This document shows, one piece after another, positions 1-9,500 of a stretch of 64,000 bases of DNA. The DNA comes from Cytophagales bacterium (GTDB lineage Bacteria > Bacteroidota > Bacteroidia > Cytophagales > Spirosomataceae). A model generated the notes under the pieces. That model saw only the letters and a program-made list of their open reading frames with translations, was not told where the DNA came from and did no database searches. The stretch's first letter is position 1. Each line of letters starts with the position of its first letter. A program made the position numbers and the translations under genes. The stretch lies in contig RDXN01000060.1 in the NCBI GenBank assembly GCA_004292855.1, positions 28,054 through 92,053 on the forward strand, given 5' to 3'.

Positions 1-214
1 TCCCAAGTTTTAGAGCTTGTTGCCAAGTGCTATCGAGCTGCTGACGGGCCAGCAGTTGCTGGGCCAGCTGGGTGTAGGCCTTTAATTGGCTGGCCGGGTC
101 GTTATTGGATAAAGGCGTAGAATGGGTGCTAATACTAAACGAAACCAGACAGAGCGTCGTCAGGAAAAACTTATGGAACCTATATAGGTTCTGAAAGGTA
201 AAAGTTTGTATCAT
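1..214 (-). CDS. Exported protein, N-terminal 71 residues only (possible TPR sensor of a LytTR system)
   Basis: Runs off the left edge of the window. An ATG at 214 opens a frame of 71 codons that stays open to base 2. After a hydrophobic segment (roughly residues 12-30, with FFLTTLCLVSFSIS) it reads SNNDPASQLKAYTQLAQQLL, which resembles the start of a helical or TPR-like region. Its nearest relative in the window is the truncated copy at 519-680. Two LytTR response regulators follow on the other strand, and exported TPR histidine kinases are common partners of such regulators in Bacteroidota, so a sensor kinase is a reasonable guess. No kinase domain is visible here. The export signal is fairly clear; the function is inference. 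Confidence 0.55.
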   Translation of the reverse strand, partial: MIQTFTFQNLYRFHKFFLTTLCLVSFSISTHSTPLSNNDPASQLKAYTQLAQQLLARQQLDSTWQQALKLG

Positions 215-518
215 TGTGATTAGTAAGACCATTGTTACGTAGTACACTGGCTTTAGTATTATCGTTTTATGTTTCACTTTACATTCTTATACCATGATAT
301 ACTTCTTTCTTCCAATGGTTCTAAGTTCATGGCCTTGGCAAGTACTCTACTAAAAGAAAACCCTCGATTATTGATTCATTGTTAGTATTATCTCAATCGG
401 AGAATAGAATCAATGAATTAAAAATCAGGTCTGAGTCAAGCTCTCGTATCCAAAAGTTTTCTTGCGACTTGCATTAAGTCGCAAGAAAACTTTTTTTGTT
501 TTACGTATCAATCTTCTT
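215..518. other. AT-rich intergenic region with a terminator hairpin
   Basis: About 300 bases between the partial exported gene and its truncated copy. Apart from the strong hairpin at 452-494 I see no coding frame with plausible composition and no repeat shared with the rest of the window. It presumably carries the promoter of the leftward gene starting at 214. Confidence 0.5.
452..494 (-). terminator. Perfect 19-bp hairpin, probable intrinsic terminator
   Basis: The arms 452-470 and 476-494 are perfectly complementary (AAAAGTTTTCTTGCGACTT in the left arm) with a 5-base loop. The stem ends in A/T runs on both sides, so it could terminate transcription in either direction. It lies 25 bases beyond the stop codon of the leftward truncated gene at 519-680, which is its most likely user. 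Confidence 0.75.
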
Positions 519-680
519 TTATCCACTGTCGAGTTGCTGACGAGCTAGCAATTGCTGGGCTTGTTGGGTATATGCCTTTAACCGAGTTACCGGGTCTTGA
601 GCCGTTTGGGCAGAAGCGGGTTGGGATACAAATAGACTGGTTACAAATGCGAGTACTAGGGAGATGGTAAACCGTCGGGT
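519..680 (-). pseudogene. Truncated duplicate of the neighbouring exported protein's N-terminus
   Basis: From the ATG at 680 the frame encodes 53 residues: a signal peptide ending near PASAQ, then a segment sharing LKAYTQ and AQQLLARQQLDS with the partial protein at 1-214. It stops directly after that shared block, where the other protein continues with TWQQAL. The similarity extends to the DNA. I read it as a decayed or internally deleted second copy of the gene, with only the first ~50 codons left and a terminator directly behind. A functional small secreted peptide cannot be excluded. A longer ATG start at 755 exists, but it lies upstream of the natural signal peptide. Confidence 0.6.
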
Positions 681-792
681 CATAAGGCTGTGGTTGCTGT
701 TACCTGTGCTGGTAGATAAGAGATGTATGAAGAGGGATGCTGAAATGCGGCTCAATATACCCTATTTCAAAAATAATTGTACACCTTTCGGC

Positions 793-1506
793 ATGAAACA
801 ACACCGGGTTGTATTGGTCGAAGATAATCCCGACGACCAGGAGACACTCCTTGCCTTTGTGGCGCGAACGCCTTTTCTGACGTTGGCTGGTTCATTCGAC
901 GGAGCCGTGGCGGCTTTGCCGTTTCTCACAACGCAATCCGTCGATCTGTTGCTGCTCGATCTGCACCTGCCGGGGCTGTCGGGGTTCGATCTGCTCCGCT
1001 CGTTGCCCAATCCACCCGCCGTTATCCTGACCACCTCGTCGCTGGCTGACTCGCTCGAAGCGTTCGACGTGGGTGTGGTCGATTATCTGGTGAAACCCAT
1101 CCGCTACGAACGCTTTCTGCGGGCCGTGAGCCGGGTGTTGGCCCGCCAACCTGCGCCCGCTGCCCCGCCGGGCGACGTTCGGGCCACGCTGCTGCTCAAA
1201 CAGGGGCGCGATTCGGTGGCCGTTCGGCCCGACGATATTGTGTTTGTAGAGGCTTCGGGGCCAAATTCACTCGTCTATCTGACCCACAACCGCAGTCTCA
1301 TGGTGAGTCATTTGCTGACCGATTTGCTCGACCAATTACCGCCCACTCAGTTTGTCCGCGTACATCGGGCGTTTGCGGTGGCCCTGCCCCGAATCAGTAC
1401 GATTTCAAACCGGCAACTGACAGTTGGCACCCGGTCGGTTCCCGTTGGCCGGGCCTATCACGACGATGTGTTTCGGTTGCTGAACGACCTGAAAAAGGGC
1501 GGGTAA
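793..1506 (+). CDS. LytTR-family response regulator, copy 1
   Basis: 237 residues from the ATG at 793; an upstream ATG at 664 would add a non-homologous tail. Residues 4-115 form a CheY-like receiver: acidic pair E10-D11, phosphoacceptor D56 in LLLLDLHLPGLSG, T80-T81, and K101 in DYLVKPIRYERF. Residues about 135-235 form a LytTR DNA-binding domain (DDIVFVEASGPNSLVYL, then FVRVHRAFAVALPRIS). Such proteins bind pairs of short direct repeats when phosphorylated by a membrane sensor kinase. It is paralogous to the next gene throughout, with a nearly identical block at 1042-1129. No clear ribosome binding site precedes it. Its own upstream region lacks the 20-bp-period repeats that precede its paralogue. 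Confidence 0.93.
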   Translation: MKQHRVVLVEDNPDDQETLLAFVARTPFLTLAGSFDGAVAALPFLTTQSVDLLLLDLHLPGLSGFDLLRSLPNPPAVILTTSSLADSLEAFDVGVVDYLVKPIRYERFLRAVSRVLARQPAPAAPPGDVRATLLLKQGRDSVAVRPDDIVFVEASGPNSLVYLTHNRSLMVSHLLTDLLDQLPPTQFVRVHRAFAVALPRISTISNRQLTVGTRSVPVGRAYHDDVFRLLNDLKKGG

Positions 1507-1509
1507 GCA

Positions 1510-1562
1510 GGTCGTTCATTCGTTCAGCAGGTTGTCTATTCGATAACCTGGTTGTTCACTCG
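1510..1562 (+). promoter_or_regulatory. Three direct repeats at 20-bp period (candidate LytTR operator, copy A)
   Basis: Three 13-base repeats start at exactly 1510, 1530 and 1550: GGTCGTTCATTCG, GGTTGTCTATTCG and GGTTGTTCACTCG. The whole 66-bp block recurs at 3388-3440 in front of the adhesin gene. A TACTTTTG promoter-like box follows 31 bases after the last repeat. Direct repeats about two helical turns apart are the usual binding pattern of LytTR domains. That this regulator pair binds here is inference. Confidence 0.6.
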
Positions 1563-1592
1563 TTGGGTAGTATGATTCTCGAAATGGCCCTC

Positions 1593-1600
1593 TACTTTTG
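1593..1600 (+). promoter_or_regulatory. Promoter -7-like box TACTTTTG
   Basis: Matches the Bacteroidota TAnnTTTG -7 consensus and lies 22 bases before the ATG at 1623. No good -33 TTTG is seen at the proper spacing, which would fit a promoter that needs an activator bound at the repeats just upstream. Confidence 0.45.
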
Positions 1601-1622
1601 GTGGTTTAACCCTACTTGTGCC

Positions 1623-2345
1623 ATGAAAACGTACCGGGTTGCCCTGCTCGAAGACAACCTCGAAGACCAGCAGATTTTACTCGAATTTGTCCAGCGAACA
1701 CCGTTTCTGAAGTTGGTAGGCTCCTTCAACGACCCCATGAAGGCATTGCCGTTTCTGAGCACGCAACCTGTCGATCTGTTGTTGCTCGATCTGTATTTGC
1801 CGGGCTTGTCGGGTTTCGACGTGTTGCGGTCGCTGCCCCGCCCCCCGGCGGTGATTCTGACCACTGTTTCGCTGGCCGACTCGCTCGAAGCCTTCGACGT
1901 GGGCGTGGTCGATTATCTGGTGAAACCCATCCGCTACGAACGCTTTGTGCGGGCCGTGAATCGGGTGCTGGGTCGCCAGACTCCACAGGAACCCAAAGCC
2001 GGAAAAACTTCCGAAAACCAGGCGTTCGTTTCGCTCCGGCAGGGGCATGTGCAGGTGCGGGTAGTTCTGCATGAGGTGGCCTATATTGAGGCTTTCGGAG
2101 CCTATTCGCGCATTCACCTCAACGACGGGCAGATTTTGCTGGTGGGGCATTTACTGAACGACCTCGAAACCCTGCTCTCATCCCCTCAGTTTGTGCGGGT
2201 GCATCGGTCGTTTCTGGTGGCTTCCGAGCAGATTCTGAGCTTTGCCAACCGGCAAATCACCCTCGGTGAGCTGACGATTCCCGTTGGCCGAACCTATCAG
2301 GCCAAACTGCGGCAGGTGCTTCGGGAGCGACGGAACACAACCTGA
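1623..2345 (+). CDS. LytTR-family response regulator, copy 2
   Basis: 240 residues from the ATG at 1623; a longer start at 1563 would overlap the repeat element. Same architecture as copy 1: acidic pair E-D near residue 10, phosphoacceptor Asp in LLLLDLYLPGLSG, the Lys of DYLVKPIRYERF, and a C-terminal LytTR domain with FVRVHRSFLVASEQI. The two genes are tandem duplicates that diverge mainly in the LytTR half, so they may recognise related but different sites. The gene has its own promoter region containing three 20-bp-period repeats, so it may be controlled by copy 1 or by itself. No sensor kinase gene is complete in the window. Confidence 0.93.
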   Translation: MKTYRVALLEDNLEDQQILLEFVQRTPFLKLVGSFNDPMKALPFLSTQPVDLLLLDLYLPGLSGFDVLRSLPRPPAVILTTVSLADSLEAFDVGVVDYLVKPIRYERFVRAVNRVLGRQTPQEPKAGKTSENQAFVSLRQGHVQVRVVLHEVAYIEAFGAYSRIHLNDGQILLVGHLLNDLETLLSSPQFVRVHRSFLVASEQILSFANRQITLGELTIPVGRTYQAKLRQVLRERRNTT

Positions 2346-2356
2346 CCAAAGGTGCG

Positions 2357-2364
2357 TATCTTTG
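2357..2364 (+). promoter_or_regulatory. Promoter -7-like box TATCTTTG
   Basis: Exact TAnnTTTG match 26 bases before the ATG of the Rpn-like gene, the distance usual for Bacteroidota promoters. No convincing -33 element is visible. Confidence 0.45.
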
Positions 2365-2389
2365 CTTGTAAACTACCCCTACATTACCA

Positions 2390-3289
2390 ATGGCCAAGAC
2401 CCTGGTGCGCTTCGATTGGGCCATGAAACGGCTCCTGCGGCAGAAAAGTAACTTCGATATTCTGGAAGGTTTCCTGTCGGAACTGCTTAAAGAGGACATC
2501 AAAATCGAGCAGATTCTGGAATCGGAGTCAAATCAGGAGATGGCCGGGCTGAAATTCAACCGCGTGGATATGCTGGCTCAAAATAGCAAAGGTCAGTTGA
2601 TAATCATCGAGTTGCAGGCCGATAGCGAGAAGGATTATTTCTATCGCATCCTGTTTGCCACCTCAAAAGCCGTCGTTGAACACTTTCAACTGAGCGAACC
2701 CTACCACTACATTAAGAAAGTCTATTCTATTAACATTGTCTATTTTAACCTCGGCCAGGGCAAAGACTATGTGTATCATGGGAAGACTGAGTTCCGGGGG
2801 ATGCACACCAATGACGTATTGGGCCTGTCGGCAAGGCAACGGAAAGGGTTCGCGCTCAATCAGGTTTATGAAATTTACCCGGAATATTACATCCTCAAGA
2901 TCGACAAGTTTAACGACCTGGCCAAAGACACCCTCGACGAGTGGATTTACTATCTAAAGCACAACGAAATAAAATCGGGTTCGGTAGCGAAAGGGTTAGT
3001 AGAGGTTCAACAAAAATTAGAGTTCTACGCCCTGAGTGAGAGTGACCGGGCGGCTTATCTGAAGGCGATTGAGAACACGACCATCGAGCGGGATGTGATG
3101 GATACCAAGTTTGAGGATGGTTTTGATAAAGGGCGGCAGGAAGGCGAGCAAATTGGCCTGGAGAAAGCCACCCGACAAGGCATCTTGCGTGCCCTGCAAC
3201 AGGGCAAATTAACACTTGACGAAATTGCTGAATTGTTCGGCGTATCACTCCAAACGGTGCTCGACGTCCAGACCACCCTGCCCGACTAG
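2390..3289 (+). CDS. Rpn/PD-(D/E)XK nuclease-family putative transposase
   Basis: 299 residues. The N-terminal two thirds match the Rpn (recombination-promoting nuclease) / PDDEXK family: D60 in FNRVDMLA, then E74 and Q76 in IIIELQAD, followed by the aromatic-rich DYFYRILFATSKAV helix. The C-terminus holds a Glu/Gln/Lys-rich linker (about 235-262) and a small helix-turn-helix-like tail (TLDEIAELFGVSLQ), as is common in these proteins. Rpn proteins promote RecA-independent DNA exchange and some are linked to phage defence. The gene is monocistronic: it has its own TATCTTTG box and a strong terminator behind it. I see no inverted repeats suggesting that it is part of an insertion sequence. Confidence 0.85.
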   Translation: MAKTLVRFDWAMKRLLRQKSNFDILEGFLSELLKEDIKIEQILESESNQEMAGLKFNRVDMLAQNSKGQLIIIELQADSEKDYFYRILFATSKAVVEHFQLSEPYHYIKKVYSINIVYFNLGQGKDYVYHGKTEFRGMHTNDVLGLSARQRKGFALNQVYEIYPEYYILKIDKFNDLAKDTLDEWIYYLKHNEIKSGSVAKGLVEVQQKLEFYALSESDRAAYLKAIENTTIERDVMDTKFEDGFDKGRQEGEQIGLEKATRQGILRALQQGKLTLDEIAELFGVSLQTVLDVQTTLPD

Positions 3290-3318
3290 TATTCCGTTTC
3301 GCTTACATTAGTTCTTTT

Positions 3319-3352
3319 AAACGCCCGGCCATGTTGAGCCGGGCGTTTTTTG
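3319..3352 (+). terminator. Intrinsic terminator after the Rpn-like gene
   Basis: Perfect 11-bp arms 3319-3329 and 3338-3348 (AAACGCCCGGC) with an 8-base loop CATGTTGA, followed by a T run. A near-identical hairpin with loop CTTGTTGA closes the adhesin gene at 10376-10408. Confidence 0.85.
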
Positions 3353-3387
3353 TATCCAATGAACGACCCGATTTTAGCCTAAAAACA

Positions 3388-3440
3388 GGTCGTTCATTCG
3401 CTCAGATGGTTGTCTATTCGATAACCTGGTTGTCTATTCG
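3388..3440 (+). promoter_or_regulatory. Three direct repeats at 20-bp period (candidate LytTR operator, copy B)
   Basis: GGTCGTTCATTCG at 3388, GGTTGTCTATTCG at 3408 and again at 3428; the period is exactly 20. The 66-bp block is about 88 percent identical to copy A. The last repeat ends 101 bases before the adhesin ATG, and a T-rich TTCTTTGG stretch sits at the position corresponding to the -7 box of copy A. This suggests that the adhesin is a target of the LytTR pair upstream. Confidence 0.6.
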
Positions 3441-3541
3441 TTTTGTAGTATTTTTTACAAAACAGCTATTTTCTTTGGGGTTTCAAACAAACCGTTTTTC
3501 TCCTGTTAACAACCAATTAACCGATTTCCAATTTGCCCAGT

Positions 3542-6500
3542 ATGTACCCTCTCTCTTCATTCAGTTCTCTCCCGGTGTCTCATAGGCAGACACCCGCCGG
3601 GCCGCCGTGCGTGGTCCCCGCTCCTGTTTCATCCGGGCCACGCTTGGCCGCGCCCACCGAGGCCGGGTTCCCGATCCCCCTCCGGTTGGGGTGGGTTGTC
3701 TTGTTGTTGTGTTGGCTGGGCAGTTTGCCCGGCATGGCCCAGACCGTGCGAACCTTCAACTACACGGGCGATGTGCAAACCTTTGTGGTTCCGGCGGGCG
3801 TAACCACGCTGAGTGTGGTAGCCAATGGCGCGCAGGGGCATAGTGATGGTGGTAGTGGTGGCTTAGGCGGCCAGGTGACCGCTACGTTGGCCGTTACGCC
3901 TAGACAGTCATTAAGTATTTATGTGGGTGGCAGCCTGGGGTTCAACGGTGGCGGTGGCGGTGTCAATACGGGTGGTGGTGCCACCGATATTCGTATTGGT
4001 GGTTCACAGAATAGCAATCGGGTAGTGGTTGCTGGTGGTGGTGGCGGTAACGGGTATGGTGGTGGCGGTGGGGCCGGCGGTAGCGGTGGGGCTGGTGGTG
4101 GCCTTACTGGCGGGAGCGGTGGAGACGGAGCCAATGGCATTAACAAAGGTGGTGCTGGCGGTACCGGGAATGGTGGTGGTACTGGAGGCACTGGTAATAG
4201 TGCTGGTGGTGCTGGTATCAGTGGTGAGGGTGGTGGCGGTGGTAGTGGTTATTATAACGCTGGTGGTGGTGGTGGTGGTTACTTTGGTGGCGGTGGCGGT
4301 GCGGCTTCTTCCGCCAGAGATAATGGTGGTCCTGGCGGGGGTGGGGGTGGCTCGTCCTACACCAGCCCGTCTATTACCAGTTTCTCGCACACTCAGGGAG
4401 CCAACACGGGCGATGGTAGTTTGACCCTAAGCTACGTGATTCCTCCCCCTCCCCCCACCCGGCTTTACGTCAACGCTGCGGCCACAGCTCCCGGCGATGG
4501 CCTAAGCTGGGCCACAGCCTTCCCCGATCTGCAACAAGCCCTGACCTACACCAACGTCAGCAGCCTGACGGCCATCTGGGTAGCTGGGGGCGTGTACAAA
4601 CCTACGAGCGGTAGTGACCGCACCATCAGCTTTGCCATGCTGCCGGGCGTAGCCATCTACGGCGGCTTTGCCGGGACGGAAACCAGCCTGAGTAGTCGTA
4701 CATTGACCTACCCCAGCAGCAGCACGCTCAGTGGCGATATTGGCGGGGCCGGAAACGGCGATAATAGCTACAATGTGATTGAAAACCCGACGGGTCTGGG
4801 TCTGACCACAACGGCCATTCTCGATGGGTTTGTGATCACGGGTGGGAATGCCAATGGGAATGGGAATGGCCCTGATGGTCAAGGGGGTGGAATGTATAAC
4901 AATGGCAGCAGCCCAACCGTTCGCAACTGTCTGTTTCAGGGTAATTCAGCGAGTCAGTACGGCGGGGCTATGTACAACGTAAGTAGCAGTAACCCGGTAT
5001 TGACCAATTGCGCGTTTATAGCTAATTCGGCGACTGACGGCGGTGGGGGGATATACAACCAGGGCACTAGTCCGGTGCTGACCAACTGCTCGTTTCAGGG
5101 TAATACGTCTTCTAATCAACCTGGTCAAGCCTTAGGCCAAGCGTATGGCGGCAACTCGGTTCTAACCAACTGCGTTTTCTTTGACAATGGTGGCGACCGA
5201 ACGTTTACAAGGAATGCTTTTGGTGACATCGCAGTCAGCTACAGTTTGTTCGACCAGGCCGCCTACAGTCCGTTCGCTCTATCATATGGAGGCTTTGTCG
5301 GAAGTCCAACCAACCTGACAACCTCAGTCTCACCCTTCGTAGATGCTACCTCGGTGGCGTTAAGCAACTGTTCACCAGCTATCAACGCGGGGGATAATGC
5401 GGCCTACACCACAGCCAACGGCCCGGCAACGGATTTGGCAGGCCAACCCCGGCTCTTCGCGGGTGGGCAAGTAGACATGGGGGCATTGGAATTGCAATCA
5501 CCGCCGGTTTCGGTGAGCATTGCGGCCACCCCCTCGCTCACCATCACGGTCAGCACCATCAGCGCGACCCTCACCGCGTCGGGAGCGAGTAGCTACACCT
5601 GGTCGACAGGGCAAAGCACATCGGCTATCTCGGCCAGCATCGCCGGGACCTATTCCGTTACCGGAACAACCAGCAATGGCTGCTCGGCAACGGCTTCGGC
5701 CATTCTGAGTACAACGGGTACGCCCGTCAACGCGGTCAGCGCGTTGGTGGTGGGCACGTTCGCAGCCCCTGCCAATTGCATGGTCCGGGTGGCCTTCGTG
5801 GGGTCGGGACGGCAGTTTTTGCTTACCGGGCCGGGTGGCTATTCGGCAGTAGCTACTTACCGTAGCCCCATTACCAACCGCAACATCGAACTGGTCGGAA
5901 TTTCGCAGCCCGGCGTGTACACTCTCGTAGCCAGTGGTGTAGCGGGTCAGCTAACCTCCACTACGTTTATCACCGTAACGGGTACGCCCTGTCAGGCGGG
6001 CACCTTTGGGGTAGCCCCCAACGCCCGCCCCGACAGCCGGCAGGCACGTCTGGCTGCGGGGCTGACAGTTACCCTCGACCCGGTGGCCAGCGTCTATGGC
6101 ACCAATCGACGGGTACGGGCCACCATCACAGGCGGCACCCCTGGCACACTGTATTCAGTAGCCTTGTATGACGGCGACCCGGCCACGGCCAACGACATTT
6201 CGTCGGGTTTTATCAGTACCAGCACCAGCGCGGGGTCGGGCAACATTCTGACGTATACGGGCACTGGCACCGAATTTTTCGAGGTAAACTTTGGGGTAAG
6301 CCAAGTCGGTACGGGCCGGGTGCTGGAGGTGTACGACATCAACGGCAATTTTGCAACGGGTACGTTTGCCGATACGGCCCCCTTCGAGATTCAGGATTGC
6401 ACGCCAGTGTCGGTGAGTATTGCGGCCGCGCCTTCTGCTACGATTTGCGCAGGTAGCAGTGCCACCCTGACGGCATCGGGAGCCGACAGCTACGCCTGGT

Positions 6501-9500
6501 CGAACAGCCAAAGCACGACGGCCATTACCGTTAGCGCGGCAGGGGTTTATTCGGTTACGGGCACCACGGGCGCGTGTTCGTCGGCAACGAGCGTAACGGT
6601 GGCGGCCAATCCGGCCCCGACTACTCTCTACGTGAACGCTGCGGCAACAGGAGCCAACACGGGCCTCAACTGGACCGATGCCTTCACCGATCTGCAAAGC
6701 GTACTGACCAACCCCTGCGTGAGCAGCCTGACGGCTATCTGGGTGGCCCAGGGTACCTACAAGCCCACCGGCACAGCCGCCCGTACAGAGAGTTTTCGAA
6801 TGTTGCCCAACGTGGCCGTATATGGCGGGTTCCCCAACACGGGCAACCCGGCCTTTGGGGATCGTAATCCGGCCAGCTTCTCCACCATTCTGAGTGGCGA
6901 CATTGGCACAGCAGGAAGCATCAGCGACAACAGCTATCACGTGGTGGTCTATGGCTCTGGCGTAGGTACGCCCATTCTGGATGGCGTAATCATCACGGGG
7001 GGCAATGCGAATGGAAGTTCTCCAAATAATTTGGGTGGGGGAATGCTCATCCGAACCAACAATGGCCCCAGCAGCCCCCGCTTAAACCAGGTGACAATTA
7101 CCCAAAACTCGGGTCAAAATAATGGGGGAATTGCGGTGTATGCTAACGGGGCGGCCCCAACGAATGTTGCCAGCCCAACCCTCACTAACTGCGTCATTGC
7201 CAGCAATACATCAACCTCTAGTGAAGGTGGAGGCATCAGCCTGGAAGACGATGGCAATGCTATTGTTGGTATGACCCTTACGTCCTGCACATTAGTTGGT
7301 AATATAGCGCAGGGAGATGATGCCGGTGCGCTCTTTTTCGATGTCCATGGACAGGTGGTGATCCACAATAGTTTGTTCGAAAATAACTATTCCGACGACG
7401 AGGGCGGGGCTATTTTTGCCTATGCTGGTTCCTTCACCATTACGAACAGCCAATTTTTACGCAACACTGCCGACTACGGAGGGGGCGCACTATTTACGGA
7501 GAGTGATCAGTATGGGCTGATCGACAACTGTTTGTTCGATGGCAACAGCGTACCGAACAGCAGAAACGCAGGAGCCATTCTGTATGATGGTGATGATGAT
7601 TATGGGTTCGATTTGCGTAACTCCGTGTTTCAGAACAACACGGCTGGGACTGGCGGAGCACTCTACGTGGATGACAGGGGCCTGAAAACAACCAACTGTC
7701 TGTTTATCAACAACACGGCTACCAACCGGGGCGGAGGCATTTATGCAGCGAGTGCGTCTTCTTTTATCAATTCGGTGTTTACGGGTAACCGCGCATCATC
7801 GGGCGGGGGTCTCTACATCAACTCCTCGCTCACAATGGTCAACAGCACCGTGGCCAGTAATTCGGCTACGGGTGTTCAGGGGGGTGGTATCTATGCAACC
7901 TCAGACGTGTCGCTCATTAACGCCATTATCTGGGGCAACACGACAACAGGTACGGCTACGGACGCGCAACTGTTCCGGTCAGGCGGTACCACCTCTATCC
8001 AGAATTCATTGATTCAGGAGGGGCTACCCACGGGGGCAACCGACGGGGGCGGAAACTTGCTGGCTGTCACGGTGTCGCCGTTTGTGAGTGCTACCAACCT
8101 GCAACTCAATGCCTGCACCCCCGCCATCGACGCAGGCGACAATGCGGCTTACGCGTCGGCGGGGGGCAGCACCTCCGATGTCGCCGGGAATGCCCGCACA
8201 GTCAACGCCCTTATCGACATGGGTGCCTATGAGTTTTCGGGGACGGCTAGTCAGCCAGTGGGCATCACGGCGCAACCTGTGGCTTCGTCGGTGGCTTGCT
8301 CAGGTACCGCCGTTACGGCCACGGTCAGCGTCACGGGTTCGGGGGCCATCACTTACCAGTGGTTCCGGGGAACAACACCCGTTGCGAGCCAGACCACGGC
8401 TACACTTTCGCTAACGAACGTACAATCGAGCGATGCCGGGAGTTATTCGGTGGTGGTGACGGGGGCCTGCGGGAGCGTGACCAGCACCGCGTTTAGCCTG
8501 ACGGTCAATCAGTCTATCGGCGTTACACAACAGCCTGCCGCCACCTCGGTGGTCTGTACGGGGGCCAGCGTCACGGTCTTCATCAGTGCCACGGGCGATA
8601 TTTCGGGCTACCAGTGGTTCAAAGGCACCACCGCCCTCACGGGCCAAACCTCGGCCACGCTTACCTTGAGCGGATTGCAACCGGGCGATACCGACGGATA
8701 CACGGCGATGGTTCTCAGCACCAGTTGCGGCATTGTGCTGTCGAACGTGTTCAACCTGACCGTGCAACAGAACGTGGGTATTACCATGCAGCCAGCCACC
8801 GGAACGCTTGTCTGTTCGGGGGCAACCGTTACGGCCACCGTTAGCGCGAGCGGCACGGGGCCACTTGCCTACGAGTGGATCAAAGGGCAAACCCTGATTC
8901 CGGGCCAAACCACGGCCACCCTCACCCTTACTAACGTTCAGCAAGCCACCGATGCCGACGATTACCGGGTGCGGGTCTTTACCGGGTGCAACAACGTACT
9001 GTCTGACCCATTTGGGTTGAGCATCAATCAGGCCGTAGCCATCACGGCGCAACCGGCGGCTTCCTCGGTGGTGTGTGTGGGGAGTGATGTGACGGCCACG
9101 GTGAGCTTCTCCGGCAGTGGGCCGTTTACCTTTGAATGGTACAAGGGGGCCACCCGCGTTGCCAGCCAGACCACGGCCACCCTCTCGCTGACCAACGTAC
9201 AAACGAGCGACGCGGGCAGCTACTCAGTGCGGGTTATCACGCCCTGCAACACGGTGTCGTCCACAGCCTTCAGCCTGACGGTTCAGCAACCCGTTACCAC
9301 GGCCAGCCTGTTGAGCAGCGGCACGCTCACCTGTGGCAATCCGAGCGTGACGCTTACGACCACAGCCGCCAACGCCACTAACTTTACGTTGGTCAACACG
9401 GGGGACAGCAACGGCACGGGCCAGTTTGTGGTGGCCGCCCCCGGCTCCTACACCGTCCGGGCGGGAGCCATGACCTCCTGCACCAACACGGCTTTGGCCA

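Noticed and set aside
2390..3289. Rpn-like gene as part of a complete insertion sequence
   Set aside because: No flanking inverted repeats or target duplications; it has its own promoter-like box and terminator like a resident gene.
4004..4424. Val- and Thr-rich frames on both strands in the Gly tract
   Set aside because: They are products of reading GGT/GGC repeats in other frames (GTG, TGG, ACC) and carry no start signals.
8411..9202. 263-codon antisense frame
   Set aside because: Antisense to the Ig-like repeats of the adhesin; its internal repeats simply mirror those repeats.
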